Shown piece by piece: positions 36,160-44,135 of a stretch of DNA of 64,000 nt (position 1 is the first letter of the stretch; every line of letters begins with the position of its first letter). This DNA comes from Ruminiclostridium hungatei (GTDB taxonomy: Bacteria; Bacillota; Clostridia; Acetivibrionales; DSM-1351). The stretch is taken from assembly GCF_002051585.1 (NCBI RefSeq), contig NZ_MZGX01000011.1:62001-126000 (forward strand). The letters run 5' to 3'. A program made the position numbers and the translations under genes. The notes under the pieces were generated by a model. The model searched no databases. It had not been told where the DNA came from and was given only the letters and a program-made list of their open reading frames with translations.

Positions 36160-36537
36160 GTGCTGGATTTTTCGAGTCTCATACTGAATAATAAGGATCC
36201 TGTTTATATTCAAATAGCCGGGTTTGTTAAAAGAAAAATACTGTTAAGACAGGCTCAGACCGGCACAGAGCTGCCCTCAAGACGCGAACTGGCCGCAGTT
36301 TTGAACATTAATCCCAATACGGCTCAAAAAGCCTATAAATTGATGGAGGATGAGGGCTTCATAGTCACAAATACAAATGTGGGCAGCATGGTTTATGTGG
36401 ATGCTCCCATATATTCAAAAATAGAAGCCGAGCTTACTGAAGCTATGGTGAATGAATTTGTTTCGGCTGCCAAGGAAGTTAATCTATCCTTTAAAAAAGT
36501 GATACAGATGCTGACAGATAAATGGGACAGCGACTAG
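36160..36537 (+). CDS. GntR-family regulator, YtrA subfamily
   Basis: 125 residues with only a short C-terminal tail after the winged helix, as in YtrA-type GntR regulators that control ABC exporter cassettes. Features: P-V-Y-I-Q-I-A-G-F-V-K, L-P-S-R-R-E-L-A-A-V-L-N-I-N-P-N-T-A-Q-K-A-Y-K. Start is GTG at 36160, nine bases after GGAGGT. It heads the cassette with a membrane protein, an anchored protein and an ABC ATPase, and probably represses it through the dyad upstream, with an inducing signal that cannot be read. Confidence 0.9.
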   Translation: MLDFSSLILNNKDPVYIQIAGFVKRKILLRQAQTGTELPSRRELAAVLNINPNTAQKAYKLMEDEGFIVTNTNVGSMVYVDAPIYSKIEAELTEAMVNEFVSAAKEVNLSFKKVIQMLTDKWDSD

Positions 36538-36613
36538 AGAATAGCCTGACCTGCGTTTGTGTTCGGGTGGGATTTATCTGTGTATTATGGTGATAGTACA
36601 GAGCGGGGGTTTT

Positions 36614-37396
36614 ATGAAGAAGCTTTATAAACTTTTTAATTTCGAAGTCACATTTACATTGAGGGCGGTACTACTTGTATGCTTTGCGCTTATAGCAGGA
36701 CAGAACCTGCTTCTGTGTATTTCAAACAGAAATTATCCTCCTGGAAGATATATACCCTTTGAAAAACTGATAGATATTTCGGGTACGGCAATAGTTTTTA
36801 TTATATGCCTGGTACTGATTCTGTCCGTCTGCGTTTACAGTGTACTGTCAAACTATTCAGGAAGTAAGAGCATATATACTCTTATGACCATACCCGGCTC
36901 CAGGGGCAGCATATTTGTTTCAAAGCTGTTGTCAGGCCTGACTGGCATGCTGCTGCTGCTGGCCTCCCAGTTAATAAGCATTTTTCTGGGGTATCTGCTG
37001 TTTTCAACAACCTTTGCCGTAACTGAAACAAGTGGTCTTATCAGATTTGAAGAACCTGTAAACGGCCTGTTTCTGGCCTTTGTACGCTCCGGTTTTCTTA
37101 GAATCCTGTATCCGCTGGGAGTGGGGAGCTTCATATGCACCGCTTTCATGTATCTGGCCGTTGTGACGGGGGTACTTTATTCTGTGTATTGTTTTTTGTC
37201 TAAAAAATTCTTATACATCACAGCACCTGCAATACAGGTAATATTGATGGTATTCATCCTGGCCGGCAGGCTCAGGGCCGAAAACCCGGGAGGAGGGGGC
37301 AGGCTTTATATTTACAGCCTCATTCTTTCGGTATTCACAGTATATTATATAAGGCAATGCCTTATTTGGACTAAGAGGAGCACCATATTGGACTGA
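36614..37396 (+). CDS. multi-pass membrane protein, probable ABC permease of the cassette
   Basis: 260 residues with about six membrane helices (starting near residues 15, 50, 95, 155, 195 and 230). Not recognised beyond general ABC-2-like permease topology. Position between a YtrA-type regulator and an ABC ATPase supports a permease role. ATG 36614 follows GCGGGGG. Confidence 0.6.
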   Translation: MKKLYKLFNFEVTFTLRAVLLVCFALIAGQNLLLCISNRNYPPGRYIPFEKLIDISGTAIVFIICLVLILSVCVYSVLSNYSGSKSIYTLMTIPGSRGSIFVSKLLSGLTGMLLLLASQLISIFLGYLLFSTTFAVTETSGLIRFEEPVNGLFLAFVRSGFLRILYPLGVGSFICTAFMYLAVVTGVLYSVYCFLSKKFLYITAPAIQVILMVFILAGRLRAENPGGGGRLYIYSLILSVFTVYYIRQCLIWTKRSTILD

Positions 37397-37407
37397 GGGG
37401 GTATTAT

Positions 37408-38811
37408 ATGAAAACTGGAAGGCATACGGCACTAATTGCTGCGGCAGCAGCTTTGGCAGTCATTGCCCTGCTTATGGGAATAATCATAGGAAAGAGAGAC
37501 AATCAAACCTTATACCTCAAGGATATTCAGGGGAACAGTGCCTTTCTCAGGGATATAACCGTGAGCGGTGTGGTCCGGGATAAATATCACGGGCTGCGTT
37601 TCAGCATCAGAGACGGCAAGGTGGATAAAAACTTCAGCTTCTATGATAGTGAGTCGGATATGGAAAGATCGCAATGGTCTTCCGGAAACTGGGCATTTTA
37701 TGATTTCCCGGATTATGTTTATAATGTGTCGGGAGAGGTTTCAGCAGATGCAAACCTTAAAGTTGCCGAGACACCCTCAAAAACCGTGGGTGACCGGGTG
37801 TACAGCGGGGAGACATGGCCGCAGCCTGAGAGTACAGGAGAGTATACAGACCGGAAAACCCTTTCCGACAAGATTGACTTATATGTAAACATAGATAAGA
37901 TTGGTGAATTTACAAGAATTAAATTTAAAAGCGGACTCAGTGCAAAGTCGGATAAAATGGAGTTTGAATTTACGAAGACCTACCGGAAGACAGAAGACGG
38001 AGAAGAAGTCATTGCCTCCGGCGGCTCCGATTCCAATATACCTGTCAGAAAAGGCAACCAGATGGATTCCATAGTTGAAGCTGCGGGAAATTTATATTTT
38101 ACCATTCCTGCAAAAAAATCCTCCAGGGGATCAAATGGAATATACAGGATTGACGAGTGGAGTGTTTGGCCTGACTGGGATAACAAGAAAGAATCCGGAC
38201 GGGTGACCGAGCTTGCAGGCTTCAGGCAGGACAACAAAAATACCGAGGTTGTCGCCCTGAAATGCGTACAGGGAAAACTGGTCCTGGTCCTGCTTATAGA
38301 GGATGTTCTTACCTTCAGGGCTTATGAGCCGGAGACGGGGGAACTTATAGACCAGCTTGAGGTACGGAATTTCGGCAGAAGTGAAATAAGTGACAACGTG
38401 CAGTTCTTTGTCAACGAAAACAACCTCAACCTTTGCTTTAAGGAAGAAAAGGATATTATTGTAGGAATAAAGCTTGATAAAAAACTGACTCTGGAATATT
38501 TTATCCAAGGTCTTGAAGTGGATGGAGAGACATATACCTATCTGGAGAATGTTTCGGTAGTTAATAACAAACTTTTGATTTTTTGCGGGTATGCAGCAAA
38601 GGACTCAGTGTTTGTCAGCGGATTGAGACCTGAGAATTATTTCATTTTTGCCTATGACAGGTCCCGGTGGGACAGCAGGCTGCTTTACAAGGGAGAAGTC
38701 ATATCCGATGCGGTGCAGGATCTCATATACAGGCAGCAAAACGGCCCTGATTCCGGAGGCTTTGACACATTTGATGCCAGACGTTTCTGCAATGTCAAGT
38801 TTTCAACCTGA
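37408..38811 (+). CDS. membrane-anchored extracytoplasmic protein of the ABC cassette
   Basis: 467 residues. One hydrophobic helix (about 9-28) and a large outer domain with no lipobox. It is rich in short beta-like segments with repeated D-G/N-G turns and may be a beta-propeller. Family not recognised. It lies 12 bp after the permease-like gene, so it is co-transcribed; it could be a sensor or accessory subunit of the exporter. Starts after TGAGGGGG. Confidence 0.6.
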   Translation: MKTGRHTALIAAAAALAVIALLMGIIIGKRDNQTLYLKDIQGNSAFLRDITVSGVVRDKYHGLRFSIRDGKVDKNFSFYDSESDMERSQWSSGNWAFYDFPDYVYNVSGEVSADANLKVAETPSKTVGDRVYSGETWPQPESTGEYTDRKTLSDKIDLYVNIDKIGEFTRIKFKSGLSAKSDKMEFEFTKTYRKTEDGEEVIASGGSDSNIPVRKGNQMDSIVEAAGNLYFTIPAKKSSRGSNGIYRIDEWSVWPDWDNKKESGRVTELAGFRQDNKNTEVVALKCVQGKLVLVLLIEDVLTFRAYEPETGELIDQLEVRNFGRSEISDNVQFFVNENNLNLCFKEEKDIIVGIKLDKKLTLEYFIQGLEVDGETYTYLENVSVVNNKLLIFCGYAAKDSVFVSGLRPENYFIFAYDRSRWDSRLLYKGEVISDAVQDLIYRQQNGPDSGGFDTFDARRFCNVKFST

Positions 38812-38832
38812 AGAGCTGCTAAAGAGGTGCTA

Positions 38833-38940
38833 GCGTGAAAGATACATGTGGCAAGTCAAAGTGACTTTCACGCAGCGAAAGCCACCACGTGTCTTTCATT
38901 ACTATTTGTGTACGCGCTATGCGCGTAGGTGGGAGATGAA
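38833..38940 (+). repeat. family C structured repeat before the ABC ATPase gene
   Basis: GCGTGAAAG/CTTTCACGC (38833-38841, 38865-38873) forms one hairpin; GAAAGATACATGTGGC and GCCACCACGTGTCTTTC form an alternative, mutually exclusive stem; TACGCGC/GCGCGTA (38911-38927) forms a last hairpin touching the ribosome site. The stretch GCCACCACGTGTCTTTCATT with the following TACT and hairpin recurs, with changes, at 42135-42182. Confidence 0.65.
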
Positions 38941-39657
38941 ATGATAGAATATAAAAATGTAAAAAAATATTATGGAACAAAGGCACTTGGACTTATGGAC
39001 GAAAGTGCGGTAATTAATTCCGGAGAGGTTGTTGGTATTCTTGGAGAAAACGGTTCGGGTAAAAGTACCTTTTTAAAGATTACAATAGGCTTGCTGGAAT
39101 TGACGTCGGGGCAGGTGCTTGTGGATGGCAGGAATCCGAGGGATATATATGACCGTATGGCATTTATAACCCATGAGGGAAGCTATTTTCCTTTTATGAC
39201 ACCATACCGGTACGGTGAATTTCTTTGCAGCTATTTTAAAAAATTCAGTTGGGAGCGCTACAGGAAACTTATCAGTTTTTTTGAATTGGAGCCCAACGAC
39301 AGAATAAAAACCTTTTCATATGGTCAGAAAGCCAAGCTGGAAATATGTGCCGGCTTTTCAAAAATGGCCGAATACATAATAATGGACGAGCCCTTTCTGG
39401 GAGAGGATATTATTGCCCGGAAGGATTTTATAAAGCTGATGGCAGCAAGTATAAGGGAAGATGAAACTATTCTCATCAGTACACATCATATTGATGAGAT
39501 TGAAAATTTTATTGACAGGGCCCTTGTTCTCAAAAATGGAAGAATAAAGGCGGATGTGTGCCCGGATGACCTGAAAATCCAGGGTAAGACACTGTCGCAG
39601 GTGATTATGGAGCTGGCAGGTTACAAGGAGAGTAAATACCGGGGTATATTGGAATAG
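38941..39657 (+). CDS. ABC transporter ATP-binding protein
   Basis: 238 residues. Walker A G-E-N-G-S-G-K-S, Q-loop-like region, signature F-S-Y-G-Q-K-A-K-L-E, Walker B Y-I-I-M-D-E-P-F-L-G and switch I-S-T-H-H are present. It energises the exporter of the GntR cassette. ATG 38941 is chosen over an ATG at 38929, which lies within the ribosome site GGTGGGAG. A hairpin-rich family C repeat separates it from the upstream gene. Confidence 0.95.
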   Translation: MIEYKNVKKYYGTKALGLMDESAVINSGEVVGILGENGSGKSTFLKITIGLLELTSGQVLVDGRNPRDIYDRMAFITHEGSYFPFMTPYRYGEFLCSYFKKFSWERYRKLISFFELEPNDRIKTFSYGQKAKLEICAGFSKMAEYIIMDEPFLGEDIIARKDFIKLMAASIREDETILISTHHIDEIENFIDRALVLKNGRIKADVCPDDLKIQGKTLSQVIMELAGYKESKYRGILE

Positions 39658-39729
39658 ATTTATTGCAGCCCCTCCGGATTAATCCTGCAAAAAAACACTA
39701 AAACAGCATAATAAATGGAAAGGGTTAAC

Positions 39730-39758
39730 TTGCAAATAGCTTCAAAGAGTTTTATAAT
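39730..39758 (+). promoter_or_regulatory. sigma-A promoter of the oxidoreductase operon
   Basis: TTGCAA (39730-39735) and TATAAT (39753-39758) are exactly 17 bp apart, giving a leader of about 160 nt before the ferredoxin gene. Confidence 0.6.
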
Positions 39759-39922
39759 AAACAATAGTTTTAGTTCTCTAAATTACTAAATAATCGTATA
39801 GTCAATTGTCTGTCTGAATCCCCGGCCTTCAGTGCTACTGCTGATTGAACTCAATCCGGCCCGGGATTTTAAATTTGTAGTGGTAATTGGCTAAAATAAA
39901 AAATACAAGTGAGGTTTTAAAA
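39759..39922 (+). ncRNA. structured 5' leader of the oxidoreductase operon
   Basis: AATCCC-CGGCC and GGCC-CGGGATT arms enclose an inner TCAG/CTGA hairpin at roughly 39810-39872. No known riboswitch class is recognised, and no T-run follows, so any control would be translational. Confidence 0.3.
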
Positions 39923-40129
39923 ATGGCAAAAGCAATATTCCATGAGGAAAGATGCAAAGGCTGCAAGCTTTGTGTAACAGTATGTCCTAAGAAAATTGTC
40001 ATAATGAAATCCGACAAATTGAACCAGAAGGGATTTCATCCTGCAGGCGTGGACGAAATGGAGAAATGCATTGGCTGCGCTTTCTGTGCAACCATTTGCC
40101 CTGATTGCGTTATAGAGGTTGAAAAATAA
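39923..40129 (+). CDS. 2x[4Fe-4S] ferredoxin, delta subunit of 2-oxoacid:ferredoxin oxidoreductase
   Basis: 68 residues with two complete C-x2-C-x2-C-x3-C-P motifs (C-K-G-C-K-L-C-V-T-V-C-P and C-I-G-C-A-F-C-A-T-I-C-P), expected to hold two [4Fe-4S] clusters. As first gene of the operon it is the electron-accepting subunit of the enzyme formed by the next three genes. The ATG at 39923 follows GTGAGG. Confidence 0.92.
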   Translation: MAKAIFHEERCKGCKLCVTVCPKKIVIMKSDKLNQKGFHPAGVDEMEKCIGCAFCATICPDCVIEVEK

Positions 40130-40210
40130 CGCACCGGCAATACAGCCTGTATGTCAAAATTGTTCTTTTATAACTATTTGTTGCTGCAAGGCAGCGGAAT
40201 GGAGTTTAAT

Positions 40211-41266
40211 ATGTCAGAAAAGTTATTAATGAAGGGAAATGAAGTAATTGCAGAGGCAGCCATAAGAGCGGGCTGTAAGCATTATTTCGGCTACCCTATC
40301 ACACCGCAGACAGAGATAGCACATTATATGGCAAAAAAAATGCCGGAAATAAATGGTACATTTGTTCAGGCGGAGAGTGAGGTTGCAGCCATAAATATGG
40401 TATACGGGGCAGCAGCAGCGGGCGCACGTGTGCTTACCTCTTCCTCAAGCCCGGGAATCAGCCTGAAGCAGGAAGGAATTTCCTATATTGCCGGTGCAGA
40501 ACTTCCTGCCGTTATCGTGAATATTGTACGCTGCGGACCGGGACTGGGCGGTATCCTTCCGGCACAGTGCGACTATTTTCAGGCAGTCAAGGGCGGGGGA
40601 CACGGAGATTATAAAATGGTAGTGCTGGCTCCCTCCAGTGTTCAGGAGCTTTATGAATTAACGGTTAAGGCCTTTAATATTTCAGATAGATACAGGATAC
40701 TTACCATGATAATGGGTGACGGTATGCTGGGTCAGATGATGGAAGCCGTGGAATTTAAAGATGAGGAAGAAATATACCACGATGATAAGAAGTGGGCCAC
40801 AACGGGCACAAAAATGCAGAGGGAAAGCAATGACATCACCTCCATATACATTCAGCCGGAAGTTCTTGAAAGGCATAATATGAAGCTCCAGGCAAAATAC
40901 AGGCAGATAGAGCAGGAGGAAGTCCTTGTTGAGACCTACAACTGTGAAAATGCGGATATAATAGTGACTGCCTACGGCACGATTGCACGTATTATCAAAA
41001 ATGTTATAAAGTCTGCCGAAAAGGAAGGCATAAAGGTAGGGCTCATACGTCCCATATCACTCTGGCCTTTCCCTGCCGCCGCTTTCCTACAGTATGCCGG
41101 AACGCCCAAGGCTTTTCTGAGCGTCGAGCTCAGCGCAGGACAAATGGTTGAAGATGTACGCCTTGCAGTTAACGGCAAATGTCCGGTGCATTTCTACGGG
41201 CGTATGGGCGGCATGGTTCCAAGCCAGAAAGAGATTTTGAACAAGATCAGGGAAATCTTAAAATAA
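40211..41266 (+). CDS. 2-oxoacid:ferredoxin oxidoreductase alpha subunit (VorB/KorA-like)
   Basis: 351 residues. K-G-N-E-V-I-A-E-A-A-I-R-A-G-C, Y-P-I-T-P-Q-T-E-I, A-E-S-E-V-A-A-I-N-M-V-Y-G-A and T-S-S-S-P-G-I-S-L are the typical pyrimidine-domain features; the C-terminal half is the transketolase-like domain. The enzyme oxidises a 2-oxoacid (2-oxoglutarate or branched-chain 2-oxoisovalerate; sequence does not decide) to acyl-CoA and reduces ferredoxin. Start at 40211 after GGAG; the in-frame ATG at 40151 has no ribosome site. Confidence 0.92.
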   Translation: MSEKLLMKGNEVIAEAAIRAGCKHYFGYPITPQTEIAHYMAKKMPEINGTFVQAESEVAAINMVYGAAAAGARVLTSSSSPGISLKQEGISYIAGAELPAVIVNIVRCGPGLGGILPAQCDYFQAVKGGGHGDYKMVVLAPSSVQELYELTVKAFNISDRYRILTMIMGDGMLGQMMEAVEFKDEEEIYHDDKKWATTGTKMQRESNDITSIYIQPEVLERHNMKLQAKYRQIEQEEVLVETYNCENADIIVTAYGTIARIIKNVIKSAEKEGIKVGLIRPISLWPFPAAAFLQYAGTPKAFLSVELSAGQMVEDVRLAVNGKCPVHFYGRMGGMVPSQKEILNKIREILK

Positions 41267-41315
41267 TTTTATTATAATATCACGTCGCTGAATATTAGCG
41301 GAAAGGAAAATGAAA

Positions 41316-42062
41316 ATGGCAACAGTGTTTAAAAAGCCTCATGCTTTAAAAGATTTGTCCCTTCACTATTGTCCCGGATGTACACATGGGATTATACACA
41401 GGCTCATAGCTGAAGTTATTGACGAACTTGAGATAGAAGGAACTACAATAGGTGTATCACCTGTGGGCTGCGCCTACAATAATTATGAATATTTCAACTG
41501 TGATTTCGTTCAGGCTGCTCACGGAAGAGCTCCGGCAGTTGCCACAGGAATAAAGAGGGTGCATCCTGACAACTTTGTATTTACATACCAGGGAGACGGA
41601 GACCTGGCAGCCATAGGCACGGCGGAAATCGTTCACGCCGCTTCCAGAGGTGAGAAAATAACAACGGTATTTGTCAACAATGCCATCTATGGTATGACCT
41701 CGGGCCAAATGGCTCCTACAACCCTGCTGAATCAGGTAACCACTACGTCTCCATACGGCAGAAAGCCGGAAATACACGGTTTCCCTGTAAAGGTCTGTGA
41801 ACTGCTTTCAACTCTGGAGGGAGCGGTTTATGTTGAAAGAACCTCGGTACATGACGTTAAAAACATAAATAAGACCAAGGCTGCCATCAAGAAGGCCTTT
41901 CAGGTTCAGAAAGCCCAAAAGGGTTTTTCAATAGTAGAGGTACTTTCCACTTGTCCCACCAACTGGGGCATAAATCCTGTGGACTCCTTGAAATGGCTTG
42001 AACAGAATATGGTGCCGTTTTATCCGTTAGGTAACTTTAAGGGGAAGGATTTGGAGGTGTAA
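41316..42062 (+). CDS. 2-oxoacid:ferredoxin oxidoreductase beta subunit (thiamine diphosphate-binding)
   Basis: 248 residues. The C-P-G-C-T-H-G start, V-S-P-V-G-C, H-G-R-A-P-A-V-A-T-G, and the TPP/Mg motif Y-Q-G-D-G-D-L-A-A-I-G with N-N-A-I-Y-G-M-T-S-G-Q-M-A-P-T are all present. It binds thiamine diphosphate. Start at ATG 41316, eight bases after AAGGA; ATG 41310 is too close to the ribosome site. Confidence 0.93.
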   Translation: MATVFKKPHALKDLSLHYCPGCTHGIIHRLIAEVIDELEIEGTTIGVSPVGCAYNNYEYFNCDFVQAAHGRAPAVATGIKRVHPDNFVFTYQGDGDLAAIGTAEIVHAASRGEKITTVFVNNAIYGMTSGQMAPTTLLNQVTTTSPYGRKPEIHGFPVKVCELLSTLEGAVYVERTSVHDVKNINKTKAAIKKAFQVQKAQKGFSIVEVLSTCPTNWGINPVDSLKWLEQNMVPFYPLGNFKGKDLEV

Positions 42063-42196
42063 AGCATGAAGAAAGCATTGAGTGTTTCATTTCTGCCCTT
42101 CCCGGCGCGAAAACAGGTTTCGCGCATGAAAAAAGCCACAAGTGTCTTTTTATTACTTTTTTCTGACGTGCTTAAAGCACGTGATTGGAGGTTAGC
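42061..42196 (+). repeat. family C structured repeat between beta and gamma subunit genes
   Basis: GCGCGAAA/TTTCGCGC (42105-42125) forms a hairpin; then GCCACAAGTGTCTTTTTATT followed by AC (42135-42156), shared in form with the copy at 38881; then ACGTGC-TTAAA-GCACGT (42166-42182) just before the ribosome site TTGGAGG. The 134-bp gap holds no ORF. Confidence 0.6.
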
Positions 42197-42730
42197 ATGA
42201 AGCAGTTGGAATTGATTATTGCTGGCTTTGGAGGCCAGGGGATTTTATCGGCGGGAAGGCTGCTGGCATATGCCGGAATGCTGGAGGGCAAATATGTGTC
42301 ATGGCTTCCTTCCTACGGGCCTGAAATGAGAGGCGGTACTGCAAATTGTGCGGTTGTAATTTCAGAGGAGCCTGTGGGTTCTCCAATTCTTGACACGGCA
42401 AATGTCCTGGTAGTTATGAACGGGCCTTCCCTTGAAAAATTTGAAAAGCTTGTTGAGCCAAATGGTCTGATCATATCGGACAGTTCACTGGTTGACGCCA
42501 AACCCAAGAGAACGGACATAGATTTTGCAGGAGTTCCGGCCTCCCAGCTTGCTTCGGATATGGGAAACCTTACATATGCCAACATAATCATTTTGGGCAA
42601 GCTCCTTGAGAAGACGGGCATAGTGTCCAAGGAAAGCTTTGAGCTGGCGCTGAAAAAGGTATTGCCTGCCAAGAAGCATCATATGATACCTGAAGAAATG
42701 AAGGCTCTTGATATGGGCTGCAACTATTAG
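42197..42730 (+). CDS. 2-oxoacid:ferredoxin oxidoreductase gamma subunit
   Basis: 177 residues. The gamma-family pattern I-A-G-F-G-G-Q-G-I-L-S-A-G at the N-terminus, W-L-P-S-Y-G-P-E-M-R-G-G-T-A-N-C-A-V-V-I-S, and the later D-S-S-L and N-I-I-I-L-G segments are present. It completes a four-subunit enzyme with the three preceding genes. Starts at ATG 42197 after GGAGG; followed by a terminator. Confidence 0.93.
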   Translation: MKQLELIIAGFGGQGILSAGRLLAYAGMLEGKYVSWLPSYGPEMRGGTANCAVVISEEPVGSPILDTANVLVVMNGPSLEKFEKLVEPNGLIISDSSLVDAKPKRTDIDFAGVPASQLASDMGNLTYANIIILGKLLEKTGIVSKESFELALKKVLPAKKHHMIPEEMKALDMGCNY

Positions 42731-42789
42731 TATAAATTTTTTAATTTCACCAATCTGAATCACATGTAAATTAAATGAATCTGATTTTG

Positions 42790-42830
42790 AAATTCAGACT
42801 ATAACAGGCTTATGGTCTGAATTTTTATTT
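42790..42830 (+). terminator. terminator of the oxidoreductase operon
   Basis: AAATTCAGAC and GTCTGAATTT form a stem with a 15-nt loop, followed by TTTATTT. Confidence 0.8.
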
Positions 42831-42861
42831 GCCCTGGCAGAAGTTTCTTATTCAGGAATTC

Positions 42862-42890
42862 TTGTAAAACCCAAAAAAGCAAAGTATAAT
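42862..42890 (+). promoter_or_regulatory. sigma-A promoter of the two-component regulator genes
   Basis: TTGTAA (42862-42867) and TATAAT (42885-42890) are 17 bp apart, 70 bp before the response regulator gene. Confidence 0.65.
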
Positions 42891-42959
42891 AAACCTGTTG
42901 CCCTATAGACGATTAATACTGAAATTGGTAACCCTTTAGGGAAAGGCAGGAATAGAAAG

Positions 42960-44135
42960 ATGCTTAAAACTATATTGGTGGACGATGAAATATTGGCTCT
43001 TAAGATGATGGAACATTTGCTGAAACCATATAAAGAAAACCTTATGCTGGTTGGTACCTTCACAGGATATAAAGAAGCGATAAAAAAGTGTGAACAGCAG
43101 GTAATCGACCTGGCGTTTATTGATATGGAAATCCCGGGGATGAATGGAATCCGCCTGGCGGAAAAACTATTCTCTATAAATCCCCAAATCAATATCATTT
43201 TTGTGACCGGATTTCAAGAATATGCAGTAAAGGCTTTTGAATTAAACGCAGTGGACTACCTTTTAAAGCCCGTTTCCAAAGAACGGTTCCGAAAAACTGT
43301 TGAGAGGATTTTGACATCAAGAGGTATCTTGGGACCGGCAAATAATGCCGGCGGAGATGCCGGCACACGGGAAAAGGCATATCGTATTTTGTGCTTTGGA
43401 GGCTTGGAGGTGCTTAACAGCAAACAGGAAAAGCAAGCGGTGCTGTGGAGAACGGCAAAGTCTGCTGAGCTTTTTGCCTATCTTGTACATTACAAAGGCA
43501 AATTGGTACATAAAAACAAAATAATAGAGGCCCTGTGGCCTGATTCTGATCCTGAAAAAGCCAGCATGCTGTTACATACAAGTATTTATTCCATTCGCAG
43601 GACACTGAAGAATATAGGTATTGACGGATGTGTCATTTACAGGAATTCCAGCTACCTGTTTGATACGGAGAAATTTTATTGCGACATCACCGAAATGGAA
43701 GAAATTCTGGAATTGATTGATATTAACGAAGAGAATATACAGCTTGCCGAAAAGCTATTCAATTTGTACAGGGGAGATTACTTTGAGGGTGAGGATTATT
43801 TCTGGGCGGAAGTAGAGCGTGAAAGATATACTAAAGACTATATCAGGATTTTGAACAGCATGTCGGAATATTATGAAGCAAAACGGTTATATGTCAGGGC
43901 GGAGAAATGCCTGCAGCTAATTATCCGGGAGAATGCCCTGCTGGATGAGATCCACGGAAAGCTTATGAAATTATACGTAAAGATGGGTGACTACACTTCT
44001 TTGCGAAATCACTACAATAAGGTACAAAAAATATACAGAGAAGAATTAGGGATTGCTTTTGATGAGTATTTTCACTTTATTCGGGACGATGAACAAGGTG
44101 AAATACGGGAGAATTTCAATGGGGAAAATACATAG
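42960..44135 (+). CDS. response regulator with SARP-like (OmpR-type winged helix plus BTAD) output
   Basis: 391 residues. Residues 1-120 are a receiver domain: D-D at 8-9, phospho-acceptor D55 in F-I-D-M-E-I-P-G, F-V-T-G and the switch Lys in L-L-K-P. After a Gly/Ala linker, residues about 140-230 form a winged helix (L-F-A-Y-L-V-H-Y-K-G-K, L-W-P-D-S-D-P-E-K-A-S-M-L-L-H-T-S-I-Y-S-I-R-R). Residues about 235-380 are tetratricopeptide-like helices of a bacterial transcriptional activation domain (F-Y-C-D-I-T-E, L-Y-R-G-D-Y-F-E-G-E-D-Y-F-W-A-E). This architecture is typical of SARP-like activators fused to a receiver. It overlaps the kinase gene by 17 bases and probably activates the downstream polysaccharide operon. 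Confidence 0.93.
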   Translation: MLKTILVDDEILALKMMEHLLKPYKENLMLVGTFTGYKEAIKKCEQQVIDLAFIDMEIPGMNGIRLAEKLFSINPQINIIFVTGFQEYAVKAFELNAVDYLLKPVSKERFRKTVERILTSRGILGPANNAGGDAGTREKAYRILCFGGLEVLNSKQEKQAVLWRTAKSAELFAYLVHYKGKLVHKNKIIEALWPDSDPEKASMLLHTSIYSIRRTLKNIGIDGCVIYRNSSYLFDTEKFYCDITEMEEILELIDINEENIQLAEKLFNLYRGDYFEGEDYFWAEVERERYTKDYIRILNSMSEYYEAKRLYVRAEKCLQLIIRENALLDEIHGKLMKLYVKMGDYTSLRNHYNKVQKIYREELGIAFDEYFHFIRDDEQGEIRENFNGENT

